The position numbers and the translations under genes were made by a program. DNA of 64,000 bases from contig JBBDHG010000127.1 in NCBI GenBank assembly GCA_037951165.1, forward strand, positions 646,001 to 710,000, read 5' to 3'. The first letter of the stretch is position 1, and each line of letters begins with the position of its first letter. The DNA comes from Lophius americanus. Its lineage: Eukaryota > Chordata > Actinopteri > Lophiiformes > Lophiidae. The notes under the pieces are model-generated. The model made no database searches and was not told where the DNA came from. It was given only the letters and a program-made list of their open reading frames with translations. This document shows positions 38,401-48,612 of the stretch, in pieces.

Positions 38401-39647
38401 ACAGTTATTGTAGAAAAACATAGTTTTTAATTGACAAACATGAATATAGAGCCTTTCTTATGAAATGATTAACCCTTTAGAATGAACCAGCATTTAAGAA
38501 TCAACTTCTTTTCCCCCGCCACAATAGAAATAAGGTGTTCCCCCAGCAGCCTGCAGCCTGAGGGGGACTGTCAATCTTCACTAACCCGATCTGACCTATT
38601 TGAAGGGCATGATAAACGTAGACGTGCCGTGGTGTTGCCTTAAGTTATATGACTGAGTCATAATATGTAAGTCTTCCTTTTTTCTTTATATAGTACAACC
38701 CAAGGCCAATTCATGGCTGATTACCAAGGCAGGGATGGAAATGGGAAAATATTATAGGGACACTTTTCTCTTCTCCAAATGCATCACCAGACTAAAGCCC
38801 GGCGGAGTCTGCAAGGGCATCATCAGCTAATTTTAAATCAAAAGATCTAATCATCTCTATCATTTAACTCTTTAATTAAAAGAGACGTACCGCAGGGCAT
38901 AGAGAACGGTGCCATTGCTGAAGATACGGATGAGGCGGTTCTCCACCGTGACGTCATGCAGGAAGGAGCGCTTGGAATCGGGAATGAAGGTGTCAGGAAT
39001 CCAGAGCAGCGAGACCAAACGTCCGTCCATACTGATGCTCTCATTTCCCGGGAAAACCAGCCTGGAATCCCGCCAGCGCTGACGCAGGAAGATAGTAGCT
39101 GTGTAGTCCTAAAAAATTCATGAAAAGGTTTCATTCATTCTGTCTTTCAGTTGTGAACCTACTGAGATGAAGAAGGAGAGTGGAATTGCAGACCATATTG
39201 ATTTCAGAGATTGCATCAATGCTGGCGATATCAAGACTCATTCCAATTTCAACTGGACCCTCTATCACAGAGAGAGACATGAGAGGAGATAGAAAGGCAG
39301 TCGGATAGTAAGTAAAAGTTCAATACGGTCTGTTTCAAATCTTTGATTCTCAATCTTACCATTGAAGTTAGGTCGAAGGTAGCGGTTGTATCCTTTCATC
39401 AGCTTCTGAATGGTTGGCAGGAGCTGGGAGTCGTTCCATTCTCCCCAATGGTGGCCAGGGTACATACAACCACTACTAATAAAGAGGGACGGAAAAGAAA
39501 TGAGGTGTTGGTTGGCTCGGCAATTCTATTTCCATTCAATGCAAACATCACTATTAACACTCTTGATCCAGGATGCGTGTCTTTGACCTCTTACCACTGA
39601 GTGGAGCCCAGGAAGAGGAACAGCAGCAGGTGCAGGAGGACAGACAT
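35469..39647 (-). CDS. gabrp: GABA-A receptor subunit, pi type (or fish zeta), nine exons
   Basis: Subunit of a pentameric ligand-gated chloride channel in the plasma membrane. Minus-strand exons: 39647-39595, 39472-39360, 39261-39194, 39108-38891, 38104-38022, 37805-37668, 37585-37433, 36077-35884, 35801-35469. Phases agree throughout and give 450 residues (human GABRP has 440). Several sizes (68, 83, 138 and 153 bp) are those of the GABR family. Seen: signal peptide MSVLLHLLLFLFLGSTQ; YNRYLRPNF; DYTATIFLRQRW; Cys158 and Cys172 with 13 residues between them (the Cys loop); glycosylation sequons NES 100, NGT 143 and NDS 194; TM1 about 239-262; TM2 with PARTCIGVTTVLTMTTLM; TM3 with FIKAIDVYLGICF; a loop of about 100 residues; TM4 428-450. 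SVPARTCIG and RTSLPNANCFIKAIDVYLGI fit pi rather than rho. Fish also have a related zeta subunit, which I cannot exclude. Intron 8 holds LINE and SINE scraps. Confidence 0.9.
36690..36860 (+). pseudogene. LINE reverse-transcriptase fragment, copy 1
   Basis: Reads AMINASYFAAPLTYNVPQGP then IRGPLLCRINTLPLGNVI in one plus frame. This is the 'VPQGS-LGPLLF-LY-LPLG' block of non-LTR (L2/CR1-type) reverse transcriptases. The frame stops soon after and the YADD catalytic block is absent, so it is a dead scrap. It lies in gabrp intron 8, antisense to the gene. Confidence 0.7.
36893..36985 (+). mobile_element. SINE-like repeat S, copy C (internally deleted)
   Basis: Head gggtagcactgttacctcgc joins directly to the tail ccctgcaacccagaccagga and gaaaatgaatgaatgaatgc. 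The body present in copies A and B is missing. Confidence 0.6.
37814..37852. repeat. CA microsatellite in gabrp intron 5
   Basis: CA tract starting about 10 bp upstream (in gene sense) of the acceptor of the exon at 37805. It forms the GT-rich tract in front of that acceptor. Confidence 0.9.
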
Positions 39648-39966
39648 GGTGGGTCTGCAGGCGGACATCAATAACATGTATTCAGGGATGATGTCAGAAA
39701 CCCAAACATGTTAACACTAACCAGAAATTGTTATTGGGCATGTTCATCTTTTAGGATCTAACAAGTTGTTGCCATGGGGGGGCAGCACCTAACTGAACAT
39801 GACCACAGGGCTTAAGGGAGATGAGCAGGCCAGCAATCAAGCCCACCATTAGAAAACTGGGAATTTTCCCTCCTCTCACCCTTGCAAAAAGCTTTTGAAA
39901 AAAATATTGATCTCTTCATTTATATTCCATGAATATATTAGCAAACACTCCATTTAACTGACAACA

Positions 39967-40000
39967 TACACACATACAGAAACACACACACACACGCATG

Positions 40001-40063
<63 letters not shown>
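39967..40063. repeat. Long CA microsatellite upstream of gabrp
   Basis: CA tract with a few TA and GC interruptions in its first half, then about 27 uninterrupted units. It lies 320 bp upstream of the gabrp start codon. Confidence 0.95.
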
Positions 40064-40065
<2 letters not shown>

Positions 40066-41128
40066 AACAACATGTCCAGATTGGCGTAAGTTGCATTTAT
40101 GTGTACTAAGTGTTTGTTCTTGCTTTGAGGTGTGTTGCATAGTGTTTCACCCGCTGATTGTTGTCGTTACCACCTCGTGATTTATTTACACAGCAGCTCG
40201 GATAACTAACTGCATTTGTAACTCATCAAGAATTCCTTGTTGCCTACTTGTTCTCCTCTGTCACTTCTCCCTCTCTCTCCTCCTCATGCAGATAAAATCC
40301 GTTGTTAATAGTCTTCCTCCCTCCTTCCTTCTTCCCTTAATGCTTTGATCCACATAATCTCAGCCCATCATGCGGTGGTGTGTTGCAGCAGTTTCAAAAG
40401 AAATGTTTTGTATTTTGTACCCAACTAAATATTCAATATATTCTTTACACAACACTGCTGTGATAAATGTTTTTTATTTCCTGAAGGAATCTTATTATAT
40501 TCTGACAGCTGCTGGTTAATTCATGCACTCATATATTTTAGTTTTTTATAATTTTTCTGCTTTTAAAGCACTTTTATTTCTCTTTGATCATGCACCTTTC
40601 ATGTCTTTCTGTCAACTCTCTGAATTATCATTTTAAAAATCTACCTTCTTCCCATCTTTTAAGGCAGTAAAGATTTTAACATATTTCCCACATCGTCTGG
40701 TTCATGATTCTTCCTCTCACCTACCTGTTTCAATCTTGTGCTGCTTTTTCTTTTCCCACCTCTGGTCACTCCTCTTCTTCTCTTTCCTTCTTTCCTTTGT
40801 TTCCGCCCCCACTCTTCTGCCTCTTGCCTTCTCCCAGATGTTGTGAGGGGCTGAGATTGGTTTCCGTCCGCAGTGATGTGCAATTATATCCCGTGTTTCT
40901 AATCTTATCTATCAATAAAACCTCAGCTTCTAAACCCAGTCCTGCTGTGTGGGCTACTGTTGGCTGTTTTACTGATCATACATCTCCCTCTGTCTCTCTG
41001 TACAACTGTATCCATCTCCCCACAGACCCTCTCTGCACCCCCTCCTTCTCTCCCTCTCTCTCCCGCCTGTTAAAACCTCAACCTCCCATTTGTGCTCTAC
41101 CCTAGTTTTATTTCATGGCCCCCCACCT

Positions 41129-41130
<2 letters not shown>

Positions 41131-41164
<34 letters not shown>
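41131..41164. repeat. CA microsatellite
   Basis: Uninterrupted CA tract in a pyrimidine-rich region. Confidence 0.93.
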
Positions 41165-41165
<1 letters not shown>

Positions 41166-41356
41166 AACCTCCAGTTTGCCATATCAATTTCTTCCCATTT
41201 CCCCTCCTCCCACATATTCTTATTCTTTTGCCCCTTAATCCCCTTCCACTTCCTTCTCATTCATTTTCACCCTACCTTCTGGGCTGCAAAGCCTGGTCTT
41301 GTTTACCCTATGCCCCCAAACCCCCTACCCACCTACACATTCACACAAACACACGT

Positions 41357-41358
<2 letters not shown>

Positions 41359-41391
<33 letters not shown>
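41359..41391. repeat. CA microsatellite
   Basis: Uninterrupted AC tract, the second of a pair 200 bp apart. Confidence 0.93.
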
Positions 41392-41395
<4 letters not shown>

Positions 41396-43183
41396 ACCCT
41401 GTTGTCTTGGATCAACGTCACCACCTGAATCAGTTTCCTCTCTACCGTCTTCATCCTCACTTCCATAAATCACTCGTACGGCTCCCACATGAGACCTCTT
41501 CTACTTTAGAGGCCTTGTCTCTCTTAAAACCTAGTGGAAAAAACCCTGTTTTCTTGTATTTTCTCCTCTGTTGCGTCTTACGATGGGTCTTGACACCGCT
41601 GCATGATTACTGGGAGTAATAACTGGGAGGAAGATCCTGGTGTTGGTAATGCTGATGACTTACCCGCAGACAACAATAAACTAGAGAGCAAAGCACTTAT
41701 TGCACTAAATGTTCAGTATTATTGCTCCAGCTCCGCTGACAATGTGATTAATCCCTATTACCTATTGAGTGTGTTGCAAAGTATCCAGCCGGTATAATTA
41801 TATGATGAATGAATCAAGCCTTCAGGGTATGCTGCCTTATGAGAATCCAGTCCAGAGCAATCGACCTACTGCAGCTTTCCCAGTCCGTATTTAATAAAAA
41901 GATGTTCAGTGGTTGCTGGCAAGCTGATATGCGGGCATCCCAGCTCATTTAGTGAACCAAGGGCTTTTTCCTATTCTCAATCAGCCTTGCTCAATATCCC
42001 TCAAAAAACAGTTATCTAAGTTTTGAATAAACATCAAATTATCTGATTTGGATCCACTTTGAGAATCATAGGAAGTGCACTAAACACACCATCATCCCTT
42101 GAAGTGGAGGGGACAAATGGAGATGTCGGGAAGGACCTTAGGGGAGATGTCAATGCTCGATCTGTAGATATGGGGCCAATGAATAATTATGGTCACTGTA
42201 GCATGTGACGAAGTGGCAGACATGTCAGCGTTAGTCAGCATCCACCTGGCTGCTACTGCTCACCTGTCTGCATCTTCAATTCTCTGTCACATCAGGCGAT
42301 TAAGTATGTTTTCCTTCGTCCACAAAATTTATGCCACTATTTCTCTATTGAGTTTAATATTTGCTAATTCACTTTAAATATTGCTCATACTTTAGTGTCA
42401 CTTCATGACCACTAAAGTAAGTATTTTTTTAATCAAAATCACAAATGCAGGTGAGACCTGACCCTGGCCAGTTGGATAACAGATAGTTGGCACCAGTTGG
42501 CTCCACAGAGCCTAATAAGTAGCCTATGGACCTGAAACCATTTCATCCATTTGCTCATGATTTGCTGCCAAACATGTCAACCTGAACATGATGGAGGTCA
42601 CAAGACTGACTCCAGGGGATGGAAGGAGAAGAGCATCAGGCCGATGAGTTAAATCTGTTCTTTAACAGGTTTGATGATGATGAGCTGGGCATACAGTGCA
42701 TCATTTTAGATTGATTCTTGATTGACTCCTACTCATACAGTACGAATATATCGTCTGCGCTGTAAAGCCAAAGCTCACAACTTGTGTGCTCACAGTGTAG
42801 ACCCGGTTGGCCCCGTGTTGCTATTGACAAATGTCAATGTGTGAAATGTGAGAGGAAGGAGGAAGTTTGTTTTGCTATCAGCGTGCTAACAAGACAGAAG
42901 AGCTGACAAGCTGAAAGACGAGCTGCCTGGATCATTTGTTCCTTGTTGTGTGCCGAAACCTCTTCTGAAAAGAAAAAAGATAGAGGCACCGGCCTATATT
43001 TAGTTGCAGGTAGCTAAGAAGACGTGGACAGTATGGCTGTCACATTAAAGCTGAGGTACTTGGAGGTAAGCAAGATTTTACAGTATGGGGTATAAACTTG
43101 GTAGCTAGCAACGCTCTGACAGCTAGGGAAGTTATTTTTCTTCCTGGAAATTCAGTTCCTACCAGCCACAAACGGACTACTTA

Positions 43184-44190
43184 TTATTTATTATCCACAT
43201 AACGCGCTGTGTTACCATGGCAACTCAGCCGCTCAGTAGCCACTTCACATAGGCGCTGTGAGAACAAATGTGCAAACCTCGGGGGAATCCACTCGTGGCT
43301 CTGCTTCAACTGTGAGAAAGACTGATGATGGCCGACCGAAATTTCTGACATGTCAGAAATCCATCTAAGCTGGAGATGCTGCTCTGTCCTTGTCTTTCTG
43401 CCAGGATTCTCTGCAAATCCTCGTAAGCTCATTTAGGGCTGGATGGGGACCGTCAAAAGACAGTCAGTTTCAGGCCCCTCCAGAGATGTTTGATTGGTTT
43501 CATTCAGAGGTTTTTGCTGTTAACTTAGAGCTCTTATTCTGTTGAAGAGTGAACGTATGGCCCAATCTAAAGTCCTGAGCGCCCTGGGCCTGGTTTCCAT
43601 TAAAAATATCTCTGTGCTTTACTCCATTCAGCTCTACATCACCAGCCTCCCAATCCTGCTGCAGAAAACAACCCCACAGCATGATGCCTCCACCACCTTG
43701 CTTCACCATTAAAACGGAATTGAACAACAAGACCACTGTTCTCTTGGGAGCCCTCAGCACAGCAGAGTTTTTTTCTAGCCTTCTCCATATTGTTGTCTGG
43801 ACAAAATCCTGTTTCTGAGCTCTGCAGGAACTTCCTTTGACCACATGGTTTAGTTTTGTTCCCATATGTAACTGTTTGACCTCATATAGACAGATGTGTG
43901 CATCCAAATCATGTCAAATCAATTGAATTCACCACGGCTGGACTCTAATCGAGGAGGAGAAACATCTCTAAGATGATCAAGAGAAGTAGTGTGTCAAGTG
44001 TCAGAGCAGAGGAAATTAATACTTGTGAGAATGTGATATTTCAGTTTTTCTGTTTTTAATAATATGCAAAAAAATCTAAAACCACCTAAAACCATTTTTT
44101 GCTTTGTTATGATGGGATTAGGAGTGTTTGTTGATGAGGGGGAAAGTCAATTCTAATTATTTCAGCATAAGGTCGCATCATAGTGAAATA
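43184..44190 (-). pseudogene. Tc1-like transposon, truncated and inactive
   Basis: A minus-strand frame at 43907-43500 carries GGGGIMLWGCF (residues 71-81), the Tc1 'HGGGSIMLWGCF' signature, then VELNGVKHRDIFNGNQ and FRLGHTFTLQQ. Past its stop, another frame gives KPIKHLWRGLKLTVF and LQRILAERQ, matching the 'NPIE-LWRDLK' and 'LQEEW' blocks. The Asp expected in 'QDNDPKHTAK' is replaced (QQNKSSKLTAK) and stops interrupt the frame, so it cannot be active. On the right, 43918-44170 (ggctggactctaatcgagga, tgatatttcagtttttctg, ttgatgaggggg) matches the 5' terminal region of salmonid-type Tc1 elements. The left terminal repeat is missing. Confidence 0.82.
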
Positions 44191-44293
44191 GGAAGTGAAG
44201 GGGCCGTAATACATTCTGAAAGCATTTTATATTAACCATTTATATTGTACTGTATATCAACCATAGTGGCTGGTTGTGCCTTTTATTCATTGA

Positions 44294-44365
44294 AATAAAT
44301 CCGGGAAAAGTCAGGGATATTATGGGACCGTCGTTGACGCTGCCACCGCTGCCTATTTCAAGGAC
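44294..44365 (+). repeat. Family Y fragment (5' part)
   Basis: Starts aaatccgggaaaagtcaggg then attatgggaccgtcgttgac and gccaccgctgcc, parallel to the 5' end of the copy at 22788. Confidence 0.55.
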
Positions 44366-44625
44366 AATAATGTCCTATTTTAGATGCCCATTGCAGTACA
44401 AAGAAAAACTGGATTAGTTTTGGAAAAGCTGAGTTTGCACAATTCTGCCACTAAGGGGAGCTTTATCCCAAAATGATAAAAATGACTTTCGGAGTTGTTA
44501 CAATTGCAGGAAGTTTTTTTATACTAAGCTAATATACCAATTTTAACATTGCTGGTCTATCCATTTAAATTTTTGATTGAAAGCAAAAAAGCTTCACAAG
44601 ATTTTCCAAAATGTGGAGCTTTTGA

Positions 44626-44700
44626 TTACATCTCCAAAAAGCTGGGGATTTTATGGAATCGTCATAGCCGCTGCTGCCTCCACTGATGCAGATCCTTGGT
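44626..44700 (+). repeat. Family Y fragment (5' part)
   Basis: Starts acatctccaaaaagctgggg, then tatggaatcgtcatagccgc and tgctgcctccactgatgcag. Same block order as 44294 and 47347. Confidence 0.55.
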
Positions 44701-45680
44701 GTGATAACTCAAAAATAACTGAAACATACCATGTTTCTTTGCTAGCCAAGGCATCCTTCACGTTTTAATGGTACAACCTGATTTGGTAACTGTTTATCTA
44801 GAAGCCAGCTACGTAGTTGCTAAAAACTTACAAGAGACTTCATACACAAACTTTCAATGGATTTCTAGCAAACCACCAAATCCAAGCCGTCAGATTCCTG
44901 ATGAGTTGTTTGGACACACTTTCCTGAATCTAATGGAGTGTTGTGGGTGGTTGTGCGTGCTTGAGCATGTGTTTAGTGCTTCAACGCAGCAAAGCAGGCC
45001 TCCAGTCTCAGAATTACTGTATCAAGTCCACCATATATCAGCTTTTTGTCACATGCCCACCACCAGCGACCTTTCCTGAGCTGTGTGTCACTCCCCTCTC
45101 ACAGTTCTTTTCCGCCCATATAATTTCCTCTTATTTATAGCTGTCATCTTCTCACATCCTCTGCCATCCTTTCATTACCCTACCATACAGCATAGAGTCA
45201 TATATCTTCTCCTATATCGTCGTCTGCCCAACCAAAAACTCCTATTTCCGATCAATTCTCTGTTACACCACCGCCTTTTTCCATTATTTTACTCGTTTTG
45301 TCTGTCCGTTTCTATCAGTGTTGACTGCATTTTGAAGACATCCTGTTTCAGGTAATATTTATCTCCTGGTATCCACATAGTCACCGGTAGAACGTCACTG
45401 CCCGCTCATTAGACCTGGTGATTTGCAGTCAGGTGACAAATTGAAACGTTGCAGGAAGGCCCGAGTGGGATAGAACTAAATCTCTCCTGAAGGACAGCTT
45501 CCATGTCCGGGAGGAACATGGGTGAATTAATGTGGCATAGGCAATGAGCCCTTTATGCTAGCCTACACAATCAGCCAGCTGTCACGTCTCCCCACTACTT
45601 GTAATTTAACTCTCAGCTCTTCGCTCTTAGGCTATGATGGTTGTATAACAGAGTTCAAAACAATACAGTAGAGCCGTAAT

Positions 45681-45930
45681 CAAATCCCTGAAAAATCAGA
45701 GACATTATGGACACGTCTTGAAACCTCAAGAACTATTTCATGGATCATTTTCCCATTTTTATCACCCCATTGACCTTAGAGCGAGGAAGAACTGGATAGA
45801 TTTTTGGGAAAAAATCGGTTGTATAGTTGTATATAATTGTATTAGAATCGACTCAAGGAGATTTATCTCGTATTTGTCACATTTTACTGTAATATGTCAA
45901 ATCTTACTCACAAGAGAGAGATTGGATCAA
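45681..45930 (+). repeat. Family Y fragment
   Basis: Starts caaatccctgaaaaatcaga and gacattatggacacgtcttg, then tttcatggatcattttccca, gaggaagaactggatagatt and caaggagatttatctcgta. The order matches 22788-23130. Confidence 0.6.
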
Positions 45931-45969
45931 CAAATCTCTCGGTAGGGTTTCTAAATTCTGATGATTTAC

Positions 45970-45970
45970 A

Positions 45971-46018
<48 letters not shown>
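45970..46018. repeat. GT microsatellite
   Basis: GT tract with one TTT interruption. Confidence 0.94.
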
Positions 46019-46020
<2 letters not shown>

Positions 46021-46472
46021 CTAAGTACATTTATGGTTAGTAGCAGACAAGCCCCATTTTTTTTCACAGAGTTTGCTTAAAAAAGAAACTCCTGTCAGAA
46101 GACACCTAAGTCTGAGAGAATCCTACCATCAGTCTATTTATCATATCAAAGCTTTGGTGCACTGTCTTCATCCCTTGTGATAAAATTGCATGTATAACAT
46201 CAGTTGCCTAGTCCCTCCTGAACATAATATTCACAGTTATTTTGAAACAATGTTCACAGAGCACGGCACAACATTCTGTTTGGGGCTGGGAGCAGAAAAC
46301 CGACAGGACACGGAAACCCCAGCTGCATTCGCTGCATCTGAAAATTATCTTATTGAAGCAAAACCTCCCAGAGGACCATAAACAGAACACAACAAAAATA
46401 ATGGCTTAAGGGAACCTTTGCTTCTAGATAAAGTAATATATAAAAATTAAAAAAAAAGGTTTTAGCACTAGG

Positions 46473-47314
46473 TTACATTTTTGGACACATATCAATGAAC
46501 TGGTCCTCCTCTGCAGAGCTGAAACCAGTTGGAGCTGCTGCATTAAAAGGATCTCTCAGCCAGTCATATTGGGAACTGTTTTCAGGGAAGTGCTTTTTAA
46601 AGAATCCCATCAGTGATGAAATATGCTCCTTAATATATGGAATCACTGAGGTGGCATCAGTCAGTAGTGTCAACAAATTCATGCAGGTTCTCGAATGAAT
46701 CAGTATTTCCTTCGTCAAATCGCCTGCCCCACATTGCAAGCTTTCGAGGGAAAGAGCTGATCCTGTCTGTGACCCGAGGGAGGCGTTTATCTTCAAAGCT
46801 GTAGATTTAGTTCATTTAGCTTTCCAAATATGTCACTCAGGTAGGCCAGTTTTGCCAGGAAGTTCTCATCACAAAATTGTTCTGCGAGTTCATACTTGTG
46901 CTCCTGCTCCAAAAACATTCTGATCTGCTCTCTGAGCTCAAAAACTCGGGACAAGACTTTTCCTCGTGACAGCCACCCTGCTTCACTGTGAAACGGCACA
47001 GCTTGATGTTCAGCTCCCATCTCCTCACAGATGGCAGAGAACAGTCTTGTTTTTAGTGGTCTGGTCTTCATAAAGTTGACTACACCTACAATGTCAGTCA
47101 TAACCTCCCTTAATTCAGAGGGAAGGTGCCTTGATGCCGGTGCTTCTCTGTGTGCATTTTCTATCATTTTGAGATGAACTGAACAGTTTTTGTGATTAAG
47201 AACAAGTTTGAAATTTGCCAATAAAACAAAGATAACATGAGGCGCAAACAAAAATTTAGTCAGAAAAATAATACCCTTGCACGCCTTTGAACTGTGTTCA
47301 TCAGCTGACCACAT
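46473..47314 (-). pseudogene. hAT-type transposase relic (SCAND3/ZBED5-like), frameshifted
   Basis: The minus frame 47314-46793 contains SELREVMTDIVGVVNFMKTR, RLFSAICEEMGAEHQAVPFH, WLSRGKVLSRVFELREQI, then LAKLAYLSDIFGKLNELNL. This is the block order of the hAT-derived SCAND3/ZBED5/FAM200-like proteins. The match continues in a second frame (KRLPRVTDRISSFPRKLAMW, then GRRFDEGNTDSFENLHEFV) and in a third (FFKKHFPENSSQYDWLRDPF, then NAAAPTGFSSAEEDQFIDM), so there are at least two frameshifts or stops. The BED zinc finger and the N-terminal catalytic part are missing, and the text before the SELREVM block is degraded. It is a dead fragment, not a domesticated gene. Confidence 0.82.
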
Positions 47315-47346
47315 CTATCCAATCATGGTGAAACACCTTCATCATT

Positions 47347-47670
47347 ATATCCCCAAAAGTATTATGGAGTATCTTGGATATTATGAAATCGTTATTTCTG
47401 CGTCTGCTGCAAATCCTTCCTGGTAACATGCTAATTTAGAAACAATATCATGGATATCATGGATTGATTTGGGGTAAGAAGTCGCTGGATTCTAGGGGGA
47501 GTACAAAAGTTTTCGGCCCATACTTTCTCAACCTTTGGTCCAATTCAGTCCGAATTTGGTCCATATGTTCATATTTGATTGAATAAGGGGAGTTTTATAT
47601 TTTTCCAGAAACACTTTCTTGAAAATACCTTTTTAACCGTTGGCCCAATTCAGTCTAAATTTGTTAAATT
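47347..47670 (+). repeat. Family Y copy
   Basis: Starts tatatccccaaaagtattat, then gaaatcgttatttctgcgtc and tgctgcaaatcc. Later it has ctttggtccaattcagtccg and aatttggtccatatg, and a second ggcccaattcagtctaaatt. It lies directly beside the hAT relic. Confidence 0.6.
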
Positions 47671-48149
47671 GTGGATTCTGCTCCCGAGTCTTTACCAACT
47701 GCTTGCATTTTGTATTTTAATGCGATTTTAATGTGATTTTAATGCGATTACTGTTTATGTAGTTTTAATCTCATTAACCGGATTGATGCTACTACTTACA
47801 TGTTTTATGTGCTTGCATGTTGTAACATTCCCTTCCTCCCTTGCTGGTTAATTGCCTGGACCAATTTTGCTGTTTACTTTTTACTTCACTCCTCTGCCTT
47901 ATTATATTCTTTCTTTCTTTTTTAACAATGTATTTTGATATCTTCTCTTTATTTTAAGGGTGCCCACTGTCCGCTGGCCGGGGGCCATAAAGGCCAAAGT
48001 TGCCCCATTTACTGTCAGTCTTACAGTCTATTAATAGGAATCGTCCACCACATTATATAACAATACATAAATGAATCAACTCGAAGAGTTCAATCTTGAA
48101 TATAACATATTTTATTCTAAAAGTTCATAATTTACTAATTTTGGGAAGC

Positions 48150-48354
48150 TTTTTTGCCAAATACACAATTTTTCGGAAATAACAGGCGGATAAGTTGATC
48201 CGATTTTGTCCAGATTTGTGGCTCATGAATGGACTTGAGAAGATCTACATGTATATATCATATTGTGTATGTCATATTTCACTTTTTTCCCAAAAAATAA
48301 CTTGGACGTAATTTCACATTTAACTTTCAATCGGAGGATTGCTTGTCCAACGCA
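48150..48354 (+). repeat. Family Y fragment (3' part)
   Basis: Contains gttgatccgattttgtccag, gaatggacttgagaagatct and atatcatattgtgta, and ends ggattgcttgtccaacgca, which also ends the copy near 23354. Confidence 0.55.
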
Positions 48355-48474
48355 GCGGATCGGGGTATTTTTGGAGGTTTGCCCAAGCTATCAGGGTTGA
48401 CAGCATGGGCGTATTCAGCCTGCCATCTTGTTACTGTCTGTGTAAATATGATTCTCTGCACACGACTAGTTCTT

Positions 48475-48612
48475 TCATGCTGCTGGTACCCACGTCCCCC
48501 AGCTCCTCATCTCCTCCCAGTCCTTGCAGATCCATCAACCACATCATTCATCAGTCTCAGCGGAATCATCAGTCACCACCACCAGTATCCAGACTCCAAA
48601 CGGGGGATAAAG
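48475..48612 (-). repeat. Dispersed repeat family X, copy 3 (inverted, partial)
   Basis: On the minus strand it reads gtctggatactggtggtggt, ctgagactgatgaatgatg, gatggatctgcaaggact and accagcagcatgaaagaact, in the same order as 29150-29272. It butts against the family Y fragment ending at 48354 after about 120 bp. Confidence 0.7.

Larger units (their letters stand above)
39648..43183. other. Region upstream of gabrp; intergenic
   Basis: Contains the presumed gabrp promoter (right of 39647 on the minus strand), three CA tracts and a long pyrimidine-rich stretch at about 40700-41500. No gene recognised. At 43034-43066 a short ATG frame followed by GTAAGC looks exon-like but is unsupported. Confidence 0.5.
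44191..46472. other. Repeat-rich intergenic DNA
   Basis: Holds three family Y fragments and a GT microsatellite. No gene recognised. Confidence 0.55.

Noticed and set aside
40704..41105. 133-codon plus-strand frame rich in S, P, F and L
   Set aside because: A product of a long pyrimidine-rich tract; no conserved motif.
43034..43066. MAVTLKLRYLE followed by GTAAGC, resembling a first exon
   Set aside because: Only 11 codons, no partner exon found, and a Tc1 relic begins right after it.
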